From Clostridiales bacterium (lineage in GTDB: Bacteria; Bacillota; Clostridia; Oscillospirales; Acutalibacteraceae), in NCBI GenBank assembly GCA_021200075.1, contig JAJQGZ010000111.1, positions 1 through 21,156 on the forward strand: a DNA stretch of 21,156 nucleotides. The letters run 5' to 3'. Position 1 is the stretch's first letter; each line of letters begins with the position of its first letter. Position numbers and translations under genes: made by a program. The notes under the pieces were generated by a model. The model was given only the letters and a program-made list of their open reading frames with translations. It made no database searches and was not told where the DNA came from. Below are positions 1-7,920 of this stretch, in pieces.

Positions 1-437
1 ACCGTTGTACCGTCGGGACAGCCTGCGTCATCAAGAGAAATTTCCTCCGAACCCTCAATAACATATTGAGTGCCGACGCTCTCGTTTTTCGCTTTGGTGA
101 TAACCTGAATTTTTGCAACGGCTGAGATTGAAGTCATTGCTTCCCCCCCTCTGAAGCCGAGTGTTGAGATTGCCGTTAAATCGTCTTTCTTGGAAATCTT
201 GCTTGTAGCGTGAGGGGTGAATACCTTTTGTATCTGCGATCTTTCTATACCGCATCCGTCGTCCGTTATGCGGATATAGGTTGAACCGCCGTGCTGAATT
301 TCAGCAGTGATATTTTTTGCGCCGGCGTCAATTGAATTTTCAATCATTTCCTTGACGACGGAGGACGGGCGTTCCACAACCTCGCCTGCCGCTATAAGCT
401 GGTATATTTCCTTTGGCAAAATATTTATTTCAGGCAC
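1..437 (-). CDS. mutL: DNA mismatch repair protein MutL, N-terminal part (runs off the window)
   Basis: N-terminal 145 codons of MutL, the GHKL-type ATPase that links mismatch recognition by MutS to strand removal. The other end lies beyond base 1. In the visible part, motif I is ERPSSVVKEMIENSIDAGA (about residues 22-40), motif II is DDGCGI (59-64), and HATSKI follows. Motif III reads LGFRGGEAM where the family has GFRGEAL, so one extra glycine is present. It is encoded by a run of seven G on the coding strand (bases 143-149 as C). The extra codon keeps the frame open. The start is GTG at 437-435, behind a GAGGAGGGAG ribosome site about 5 nt away, and gives the usual MutL beginning (PEINILPKE). 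It lies 64 bp downstream of the mutS stop with no terminator between, so mutS and mutL are probably co-transcribed. Family assignment is secure; activity with the extra glycine is uncertain. Confidence 0.95.
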   Translation of the reverse strand, partial: MPEINILPKEIYQLIAAGEVVERPSSVVKEMIENSIDAGAKNITAEIQHGGSTYIRITDDGCGIERSQIQKVFTPHATSKISKKDDLTAISTLGFRGGEAMTSISAVAKIQVITKAKNESVGTQYVIEGSEEISLDDAGCPDGTT

Positions 438-501
438 GCTCTCCCTCCTCTCAAAATGATTAAATCACAGAAAATTATAAAAAATTTACATTCGTTGATT
501 A

Positions 502-3140
502 TTATTCAAGCTCAATTGCTTTTTGCTTCAAGTTGTTTAAAACCTGCATAGCTTCAATCGGCGTAAGAGTATTGACATCAACCGTTTTCAATATCTCGAT
601 AATTTTATTCTTTTCGTTTGCGGAAAAATTATATTGAATATCAGAATCCGAATCCTCTTCGGGAATCTCCTCTGCGTCAAATTCGATATTGACGGAATTT
701 TTTTCAAGCTCTTTCAGTATAACCTTGGCTCGCCTGACAACGCTGTCGGGTACGCCGGCGAGCTTTTGCGACCTCTATACCGAAGCTTTGATCCACTCCG
801 CCCGGGACAATACGGCGGAGAAATGTAATATCGTCGCCCCGTTTTTTTACGGCAATCGAGCAATTTTTAGCTCCGTCAAACAAGCCCTCCATAGCGGTAA
901 GCTCGTGATAGTGAGTTGCAAAAAGCGTTTTTGCACCGAGCGTTTTCTTTTTTCTGGCATATTCAAGCACGGCTCTGGCGATGCTCATACCGTCAAAGGT
1001 TGATGTTCCCCCTGCCGATTTCATCAAGAATAATTAATGATGAAGAGGTAGCATTTTTTTAAAATATCCGCAACCTCGTTTATCTCCACCATAAATGTGG
1101 ACTGTCCGCTTGCAAGATCGTCGCTTGCGCCGACTCTGGTAAATATAGCGTCGACTATACCGATTTTTGCACTCCTTGCCGGGACAAACGAACCTATCTG
1201 CGCAAGAAGCACGATAAGTGCCGTCTGACGCATATATGTGGATTTACCTGCCACATTCGGGCCGGTTATGATGATACATCTGTTATCGTTTGAATCAAGC
1301 AGGGTATCGTTCGGTACAAAAGGAACCGAATCGGAAACCGACTTCACAACAGGATGCCTGCCGTCCTTTATATCAATAACCGAATCTGCGGAAATTATCG
1401 GGCATACATAGTTGTTATTAACAGCAATATGCGCAAGAGAAGCGAGAATATCGAGAGTTGTAAGCGATTTTGCAGTTTTTTGAAGCCTCTCAAGCTCTGC
1501 TGAAACCGTTTCCCTCACCGAGCAAAGCACATCGTATTCAAGCGCTACACTTCTTTCCTTAGCTCCGATTATCCTGCCCTCAAGTTCTTTAAGCTCCTGA
1601 GTTATATATCTTTCGCAATTTGTGAGCGTTTGCTTTCTTATATATGTATCGGGCACCATATCCTTATAGGAATTTGTAACCTCAATATAATAGCCGAAGA
1701 CTTTGTTATAACCGACTTTCAGCTTAGGTATTCCGGTGAGCTTACGCTGTTCCTCCTCAATACCTGCTACCACTCCGGCTCCGTCCGTCATTATTGCACG
1801 AAGCGAATCTATCTCGCTGTTAAAGCCGTCCTTTATCATCGAACCCTCACGCACGGAAAAAGGAGGGTCATCGGCTATCGCTTTATCAATAAGCTCGGCG
1901 ACATCTTCAAGCAAATCAATACCGTTATATATGTCCTTTAGCATTGATGATGAAACACCCGAAAGACAATCCCTGACGGCAGGGAGCTTTTGAACGGTGA
2001 GCTGGAGCATTTTAAGCTCCTTGGCATTGGCGGTGCCGTAGACGATCCTTGTCATAAGCCGTTCAATATCATTCACACCTGTCAGCGCTTCCCTTACCCC
2101 GTCGCACATCATCGGGGAATCAAAAAGCTCACTCACGGCATTCTGTCTTTTGACAATCCTTGCGGCGGACATCAGCGGCCGCTCAAGCCAAGAGCGTATC
2201 ATTCTCTTACCCATTGCGGTTTTCGTCCTGTCAATCACTCCCAAAAGGGAATGGGCTTTGTCGCCGGTCATCATAGATTTTGTTATTTCAAGGCTTCTCC
2301 TGACGTTCATATCAAGCTTCATATATTGATTGTCATCGTAATAATCCACCTGAGACAGAGGCTCAATTTCCTCTTTCTTTTGAGTGTCTTTAAGATAGCC
2401 TATAACTGCGCCGAGCGCACACACAGCCGATTTGCTGTGACCGATTTTAAGAGAGGAAATTTCATCTTTCTTGAGCGTTTCGATAATAAGCTGAGTTGAA
2501 GCGTTGAAATCAAACTGCTCGTCGTCGAGCATTTCCACGCTGATATTCATCCTCTTTGCAAAGGACTTCAGCTTGTCAAAATCGAGAGCCTTTGAATTAA
2601 TCAGCATTTCGCTTGGCAAATATGTTGAAAGCTGGTTTATAAGCTTTTTTTGAATATCCTCGCCGTCGATAACCGTAATATGAAACTCACCAGTGGAAGT
2701 GTCGACAAAGCAGACGCCGGTTTCCTTATCACCTGCAAATACGGCGCAGAGATAATTATTCACTCTATCTTCGAGCATACTGCCCTCGATAACCGTACCA
2801 GGGTGAGAAGCCTTGTAACCTCTCGTCTCACAAGACCCTTTGCCGAAGTGGGATCCTCCGTCTGTTCGCAAACGGCAACCTTATACCCTCTTGACACAAG
2901 CTTTGCAATATAATTATCAGCACTGTGAAACGGAACGCCACACATAGGCGCTCTTTCATCTCCACTGCAATCCTTGCCGGTTAAAACAAGGTCGAGTTCA
3001 CGGGACGCTCTTTTTGCATCTTCAAAAAACATTTCGTAGAAATCGCCGACTCTGAAGAACAAAACGGCATCGTCATATTGACTTTTTATCTGAAAATACT
3101 GCTGCATAAGCGGCGACAGCTTACTTTTCTTCTCCGCCAT
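502..3140 (-). CDS. mutS: DNA mismatch repair protein MutS, reading frame broken by four single-base indels
   Basis: Mismatch-recognition ATPase of the MutSL system. Rejoined across the breaks it is about 878 residues, the normal family length. Near the N-terminus is the Phe-X-Glu mismatch-binding motif (DFYEMF, residues 33-38). The Walker A motif GPNVAGKST is at about residue 625, and the Walker B region DEIGRGTSTFDG is near residue 705 once two frame errors are corrected. The four breaks are: one base missing in the G run at 2801-2803 (domain I), one extra base in the T7 run at 1054-1060, one extra in the C5 run at 1008-1012, and one extra near 763. The middle two flank Walker B. The ATG start at 3140 has AGAGGGG 6 nt upstream. 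The gene follows the YlbF-family gene after 63 bp that contain a small hairpin, and precedes mutL. As written it cannot make full-length MutS. I suspect sequence error, but true inactivation is possible. Confidence 0.93.
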
Positions 3141-3154
3141 TAATTTCCCCTCTT

Positions 3155-3177
3155 AAAAAGGTGCATTAACACACCTC
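3155..3177 (-). terminator. Small stem-loop with T5 between the YlbF-family gene and mutS
   Basis: On the minus strand AGGTGTG, loop TTAA, then TGCACCT forms a 7-bp stem with two G-T pairs, followed by five T. It sits just upstream of the mutS ribosome site. It is weak for a complete terminator and may only reduce read-through from miaB and its neighbour into mutS. Confidence 0.4.
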
Positions 3178-3203
3178 TTTACTGTTTACAATCAAATTGC
3201 CTA

Positions 3204-3614
3204 TCAGTGGCATCCGCCGCAGGTATGGCAATCGTGGGTACAGCCCTGCGGCTGAGGCTCGCAGGTAGCGGGGTCTTGTCCGTCAAAGAAAAGACCGATC
3301 ATATCGCTGATATATCTTACCATCTGCTCAACCTCGCTTGCCGAAGCTGAATATTTAACCATATTTTCGTTTTTCATAATCTCGGAATAGAGATTTTGAT
3401 AATCCTGCTGAAGCTCTGAAATCCTGTCCTGAGAAGCTTCCTCGTCCTTTTCAGCCTCCTGCTGATATTTGAGGGAGATAAGCTGAAGCTCCTGCATTTG
3501 CTGCTGAAGACCGTTGTCGGCATCGTTCACCTTTGCCGCCGCCTGAAGCGATATAAAACGCTCGTCCGCCTGAATTTCCTTGCCTAATTCTCTGAGTGCT
3601 GATTCGATACTCAT
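3204..3614 (-). CDS. YlbF/YmcA-family regulator with cysteine-rich C-terminal tail
   Basis: 136-residue, mostly helical protein of the Com_YlbF family, with a predicted coiled-coil-rich centre (about residues 40-90, rich in Q, E and L). In Bacillus subtilis the paralogues YmcA and YlbF form a complex with YaaT that acts with RNase Y in mRNA processing and in competence and sporulation, and that complex has been reported to carry iron-sulfur clusters. Here the last 20 residues hold five cysteines (118, 125, 129, 132, 135) and several histidines, a plausible metal or Fe-S binding tail. Its place between miaB and mutS matches ymcA in Bacillus, so it is the likely positional counterpart of YmcA; I leave the symbol blank because the paralogues are hard to tell apart. 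The ATG start has AAAGGAG 8 nt upstream. It overlaps the miaB stop by 4 nt (ATGA), implying translational coupling. Confidence 0.85.
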   Translation of the reverse strand: MSIESALRELGKEIQADERFISLQAAAKVNDADNGLQQQMQELQLISLKYQQEAEKDEEASQDRISELQQDYQNLYSEIMKNENMVKYSASASEVEQMVRYISDMIGLFFDGQDPATCEPQPQGCTHDCHTCGGCH

Positions 3615-5053
3615 ACTGTTTTCTCCTTTACAAGCTCGCCCCTCATAACAAAAGTGAGAGGCTGTATTACTTTAATTGTCTGAAAGGTACCGATAAGGCT
3701 TTCGTCACCCTCAAACTCTATAATCAAATCGCCGTCATTCCTTGCGGCGACATAATTATCCGCAAGCTTACCCTTGCCGTAGACATAGCATTTATACGTT
3801 TTGCCCTTGTGAAGCTCCATTTGCGAGGCACTTATTTCCTCCTGCAAATCGGTAAGCTCTTTAAACCATTTTGATTTTTCCCGTTCGGGAACGGGGTCGT
3901 CCATTTCCGCCGCCGGAGTTCCTTTTCTCGGCGAATAAATAAAAGTGAAAAGCGAAGTGGCTTTTATCTCGCTGACAAGTGAAAGTGTTTGGCAAAAATC
4001 CTCGTATGTTTCACCCGGGAAACCGACTATAATATCGCTCGTGACGGAAAGCTCATCGCCCATAACCGACCTTGCGTAATCTATAAGCTCCTTATACTGC
4101 TCTCTGGTATAGCCTCGGTTCATAGCTTTAAGCACTCGATTGCTTCCGCTTTGAAACGGAAGATGAAGATGCCGTGCAACCTTTTCGCAGGAAGCGACAG
4201 TGTCGATAAGCTCCTTTGTGCAATCCTTAGGGTGGCTGGTCATAAAACGGATTCTGAAATCGCCGTCTATTGCATTTAAATCACGAAGAAGCTGTGAAAA
4301 GCTGACCTTGGGAGAAAGGTCTTTGCCGTAGGAATTAACATTCTGACCGAGAAGCATTATTTCCTTACAGCCGTTTTCGACAAGCTGTTTAAACTCGTTT
4401 ATAATATCCTGTTCGTTCCTGCTCCTCTCCCTGCCCCTTACATACGGCACGATACAGTAGGTGCAAAAATTATTGCAACCGTACATTATCGGGAGCCACG
4501 CTTTGGATACATCATCCCTCCTGACAGGGACGCCCTCAGCGATTACGCCGTCGATATCGGGAGTTTCAAACACTCTTTTCTTCGATGTGAGCGTTCTGTA
4601 AAGAAGCGTGGGCAGGCGATGAACCGTATGCGTTCCGAATACAAGATCGACAAAGGGATAGGATTTTTTAAACTTTTCCGCAATATGCTTTTGCTGCACC
4701 ATACAGCCGCACACGGCGATAATGACATCGGGGTTTGCAAGCTTATATTTTTTAAGCGCTCCGACATTGCCGAATACCCTGTCCTCGGCATGTTCCCTGA
4801 CGGCGCAGGTGTTGAAAATAACAAGCTTCGCCTCGGTTCGTTCGTCTGTGAAAGAGTAGCCGATAAGTTCAAGTATACCCTTTATTTTTTCACTGTCCGC
4901 AACATTTTGCTGGCAACCGTATGTAACCACGCACGCCTTTGGCATTTCGGCATATCTTGAAGAAAGCAGAGCGCCTGCTTTTTCTGCAAAACGCTTTTGC
5001 CCGAGCAATTCTTCCTCGCTTACGATATTGGTTCTTTTGTCAAATTCGCTCAA
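3611..5053 (-). CDS. miaB: tRNA-2-methylthio-N6-dimethylallyladenosine synthase MiaB
   Basis: Radical-SAM methylthiotransferase that adds the 2-methylthio group to i6A37 in tRNAs reading UNN codons. At 480 residues it is intact and of normal length. The N-terminal UPF0004 domain carries the auxiliary cluster cysteines C47 (YGCQQN), C83 (NTC) and C117 (CGC). The radical-SAM core has the CxxxCxxC motif at C193, C197 and C200 (CNNFCTYC). A C-terminal TRAM domain lies at about 410-475. The start is TTG at 5053-5051, with a GGTGA-like ribosome site about 6 nt upstream; no better start lies nearby. The motifs fit MiaB rather than MtaB or RimO, as does the neighbourhood (YlbF/YmcA family, mutS, mutL). 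It is the first gene of a minus-strand operon, with a good promoter at 5117-5144 and divergent malQ on the other side. Confidence 0.96.
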   Translation of the reverse strand: MSEFDKRTNIVSEEELLGQKRFAEKAGALLSSRYAEMPKACVVTYGCQQNVADSEKIKGILELIGYSFTDERTEAKLVIFNTCAVREHAEDRVFGNVGALKKYKLANPDVIIAVCGCMVQQKHIAEKFKKSYPFVDLVFGTHTVHRLPTLLYRTLTSKKRVFETPDIDGVIAEGVPVRRDDVSKAWLPIMYGCNNFCTYCIVPYVRGRERSRNEQDIINEFKQLVENGCKEIMLLGQNVNSYGKDLSPKVSFSQLLRDLNAIDGDFRIRFMTSHPKDCTKELIDTVASCEKVARHLHLPFQSGSNRVLKAMNRGYTREQYKELIDYARSVMGDELSVTSDIIVGFPGETYEDFCQTLSLVSEIKATSLFTFIYSPRKGTPAAEMDDPVPEREKSKWFKELTDLQEEISASQMELHKGKTYKCYVYGKGKLADNYVAARNDGDLIIEFEGDESLIGTFQTIKVIQPLTFVMRGELVKEKTV

Positions 5054-5116
5054 GCAATCACCGCCCCGTGCCGTGGTAAAAATTCAAAAACTACATACCT
5101 CACCAGTATAAATGCT

Positions 5117-5144
5117 ATTATAACAAATCCTTTTTTATAATCAA
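5117..5144 (-). promoter_or_regulatory. Probable promoter of the miaB operon
   Basis: The minus strand reads TTGATT (5144-5139), 16 bp, then a perfect TATAAT (5122-5117), about 64 bp ahead of the miaB TTG start. It fits a sigma-A type promoter and lies in the AT-rich gap between the divergent miaB and malQ. Confidence 0.6.
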
Positions 5145-5197
5145 TATATAATTATTATATATTTATTAATAAAATAATAACTCCGACGGCGAAAATC

Positions 5198-5211
5198 GGA
5201 AAACGGTTTTA
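5198..5211 (+). promoter_or_regulatory. cre-like / LacI-family operator candidate upstream of malQ
   Basis: GGAAAACGGTTTTA contains arms AAAAC/GTTTT around one central G. It agrees with roughly 10 of 13 informative positions of the CcpA cre consensus TGWAARCGYTWNCW, missing the first T, the pyrimidine and the late C. Its position, about 90-105 bp before malQ, suits a sugar-responsive LacI-family regulator. This is pattern matching only. Confidence 0.35.
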
Positions 5212-5256
5212 AACAGTAATTAATTTTTGGGAATAATAGTGTTAAAATTATTCAGT

Positions 5257-5275
5257 CGTGCATAAATTTTGCACG
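5257..5275 (+). repeat. Inverted repeat in the malQ leader
   Basis: A perfect 6-bp inverted repeat CGTGCA / TGCACG with a 7-base AT-rich spacer lies about 28 bp before the malQ ATG. It could be an operator or a leader hairpin. No T-run follows, so it is not a standard terminator. Confidence 0.5.
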
Positions 5276-5302
5276 CATAAAATATTACGAACGGATGATA
5301 TT

Positions 5303-6818
5303 ATGCTTAAAAAAAGAGGAGCCGGCGTACTGCTCCACATTAGCTCCGTGCCGTCCGATTACGGGGTAGGAGTTTTTGACGATAATGTAAAAAAATTTAT
5401 TGATAAAATTGCAGATATGGGTTTCACCTACTGGCAGGTTTTGCCGTTTAATCCGCTTGACGGAGCAAATTCTCCTTACTGCTCACCGAGCGCATTTGCC
5501 AGAAATTATCTTTTTATTGACCCGAAACAACTGGCGGACATCGGGCTTGTGAATGAAGATGATGTAAAAGGAAAATATATACGGCGGTTCCCCTTACACG
5601 GCGGATTACGAATTTGCATCTGAAAAAAGGCTGAAGCTTTTAAAAAAAGCTTTTCTTAATATTAACAAGAGCTTGGCTGAAAAGATAAAGTCTTTTGAAA
5701 TTGACAATCCCTGGCTCACCGATTACAGCGTGTTTATGGCGGTTAAAGAAGAGGAAAATATGAATCCGTGGTGGGAATGGAACGACAGGCACATTCACTA
5801 CTTTGACTGCATAAAAGACGTTTATTCTTACGAAAAAATCAGCGGCATTTTGGAAATTTGTGCAATATATTTTCTACACTCAATGGACTGGGATTAAAGA
5901 ATACGCAAACAAAAAAGGTGTTGCAATAATAGGCGATATGCCGATATATGTAGCGATGAACAGCACCGATATATGGGCAAATCCCTCGATGTTTTTGATA
6001 GACAAAAAACGCTGAAGCCAAAGAAAATAGTCGGAGTTCCGCCGGATTATTTCAGCGAGGACGGTCAGCTTTGAGCAATCCGCTCTACGACTGGAACGCA
6101 ATGGAAAAAGGACGGATATTCCTGGTGGCTGAGCCGTTTGAAGCACACCTTAAACACATTTGACGCCGTAAGAATAGACCATTTCAGAGCGTTTGCATCA
6201 TGCTGGGCTGTTCCTGCCAACGCAAAAACCGCCAAGAACGGCGAATGGCTTGACGGGCCGAAAATGAAGCTGTTTGACAAGGTGTTTGAAAAATTCCCCG
6301 ACGCACCGATTATTGCCGAGGACTTGGGCACTTTCGGAGAGGATGTGGTAAAGCTCTTGCAGGACACCGATTTCCCCGAAATGAGAGTTGTTCAGTTCGG
6401 CTTTGACCCTCACTCAGACTCCACTCGCCTGCCACACAACGCCGTGCAAAACAGCATAAATTATGTAGGCACGCACGACAACAACACCATACTCGGCTGG
6501 CTGTGGGAAGCAAGCGAGGAGGAAAGGCGGTTTGCCCTTGAATATTGCGGCTTTGCCAGCGACAACTGGGGCGAGGGAGGATATTACAGTCCGTCGTGCA
6601 GGAAGATAGTCGAAGCTGTGTGGAAAAGCTCGTCCAATGTTGCGATAATAGCGTTGCAGGATATGTGCGGATTCGGCAGTGACGCAAGAATGAATATCCC
6701 CGGCGTACCCGAGAAAAACTGGAGATTCAGAACAACCGCCGATACAATTGAAAACATTGACGCAGATTATTTCAGAAAAATCAATTCTCTTTACAGAAGA
6801 ACATATCCGGCTTTTTAA
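5303..6818 (+). CDS. malQ: 4-alpha-glucanotransferase (amylomaltase), reading frame broken by six single-base indels
   Basis: GH77 amylomaltase, which transfers alpha-1,4-glucan segments in maltodextrin and glycogen metabolism in the cytoplasm. Rejoined it is about 503 residues, the normal length. The N-terminus (RGAGVLLHISSVPSDYGVG) and the WQVLPFNPLD and YCSPSAFA segments are typical. The catalytic region is intact: the nucleophile Asp in VRIDHFR, the acid/base Glu in AEDLG, and the Asp in THDNNT all lie in one frame after 6111. Six indels break the first half: extra base near 5579, in the A6 run 5833-5838, in A6 6004-6009, in A4 6024-6027, one missing base near 6073, and one extra G at 6110-6111. 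Correcting them restores family sequence throughout, for example IGDMPIYVA and GVPPDYFS. I chose ATG 5303, behind a modest GGATGA site, rather than upstream GTG 5258. It is the only plus-strand gene. Six lesions within 540 bp suggest poor sequence quality more than slow decay. Confidence 0.92.
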
Positions 6819-6821
6819 AAA

Positions 6822-6853
6822 AGTGCCGAAAGCACAGAGCTTTCGGCGCTTTT
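6822..6853. terminator. Bidirectional intrinsic terminator between malQ and the cysteine-rich gene
   Basis: A 12-bp stem (AGTGCCGAAAGC against GCTTTCGGCGCT, one G-T pair) with a 5-base loop lies 3 bp after the malQ stop. A T-rich stretch follows on the plus strand. On the minus strand a run of six T follows (A6 at 6817-6822), so it also ends the convergent gene 6880-7698, whose stop is 26 bp away. Confidence 0.85.
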
Positions 6854-6879
6854 GCATATATGCGTTTACTGCCGACGGG

Positions 6880-7698
6880 TCAATCTCCGCAGGGGTCGCT
6901 ATCCGAGCAGGAACAGGGAGACGAGCCGTCACGCTCGATTGGGAAAAATTCCTCCACAGAGAAGTCAATTTTGCTGAAAGTATCACAAGGGTTTGAAGTG
7001 TTACAGTTACATTCCCTGTCGGGTATGCAGTAATCATAAGCCGGAATAAGCATTTGAGTATCCCTCTCCATTTGGACGATAAAGAAAAGTCTGAGAGTTA
7101 CAAGTATCGCCTTTGACGCACCGCAGGACGGCACGGTATCCTCAACAGTGTTGAGAATTGACTGCGAAAATGAGCAGGAAACCGGAATACTGCAATCGCA
7201 ACCGTCGCACACATCGGTCGAGAGTACAACCGGGTCAACCGTCTGAACCTTTGCCGTGGGATTGATGTATTGCGGCGCAACAGGGCAGTCTATAGCTTCG
7301 CTCGTTGGATTTGATACAAATACCTTTACATCGCCGTTACTGCCGTAGAGAATACATTTTTTATTGAACTTTGCAAAGCCGACGGCAACCTGCGGAGTTG
7401 TGCAGGGGGGATGCGTAGGTATCGAAAGAAAGCTTGAAATAAAAGGTTATATCAACGCTGTAAAAGCCCGGTTAAACGGAACCTCCTCCATATCAATGCC
7501 TACCTCTTCAATACAGCAATCCCTCGTCTTTACGGTCACCGCCTCGTCAACAAGCCGCTGGGAACGGGAGAAAAATGTAACTCTTAAATCTTCAAGGCAA
7601 TCCTTGTTGACACAGCTGTCAAAAATTCTTTTCGTGTCAATACAAACGGCCTCGTTTATCCGTCTTTCGCCTGTGTCGATAATGGGGTTATCAGGCAT
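6880..7698 (-). CDS. Conserved cysteine-rich protein of unknown function, reading frame broken by two indels
   Basis: About 272 residues when rejoined. I recognise the general pattern as a protein widespread in Clostridia without known role, recalled from memory and not searched. The N-terminal half has charged conserved-looking stretches (DTGERRINEAVCIDT, DCLEDLRV, VPFNRGFYSVDITFYFK). The second half has a central core (ILYGSNGDVKVFVSN) and then clustered cysteines: CDGCDC after the core and CSCSDSDPC at the end, over 20 in total. No signal peptide or membrane segment is visible, so it is probably cytoplasmic or spore/coat-associated, but this is speculation. Breaks: one missing base at the C3 run 7467-7469 and one extra in the G6 run 7405-7410; the net frame is restored. 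The ATG start at 7698 has GAGGAG 6-7 nt upstream. The 3' end faces malQ across a shared terminator. No function is assigned. Confidence 0.8.
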
Positions 7699-7713
7699 AA
7701 AAAACTCCTCATT

Positions 7714-7742
7714 AGTATATTTAGGCAAGCTCCGTTTGTCGA
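7714..7742 (-). promoter_or_regulatory. Possible promoter of the cysteine-rich gene
   Basis: The minus strand shows TCGACA (7742-7737), 17 bp, TATACT (7719-7714). Each box matches the sigma-A consensus at five of six positions. It lies only 15 nt before the ATG, so the leader would be very short and begin close to the ribosome site, which lowers confidence. The rest of the gap to 7920 shows no gene and no clear terminator. Confidence 0.35.
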
Positions 7743-7920
7743 AGCAGCTTTTACGGAAGCGTGCGGAAATACATTTGAAACAGCGCAAAATATTCCCTTT
7801 CGGCAACGGTGAATATGCTTTTGTCCCGTTGCCATACTTCAGTAATATACTATGAAGAGCTTTTTTAAATGTTACTTTTAAATTTAAAAATCAGCAAAAT
7901 GTTTTATTTTTTATCTTAAT

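Noticed and set aside
763..1060. Programmed frameshifting in mutS
   Set aside because: Several unrelated shifts with no shared slippery heptamer or downstream structure, and none known for mutS. Error or decay is simpler.
1990..2499. 169-codon open frame on the plus strand inside mutS
   Set aside because: Lies antisense to confirmed MutS sequence, with no ribosome site and no recognisable domain.
7364..7855. 163-codon open frame on the plus strand
   Set aside because: Antisense to the cysteine-rich gene, whose corrected frame, ribosome site and promoter are better supported; the composition looks like a shadow.
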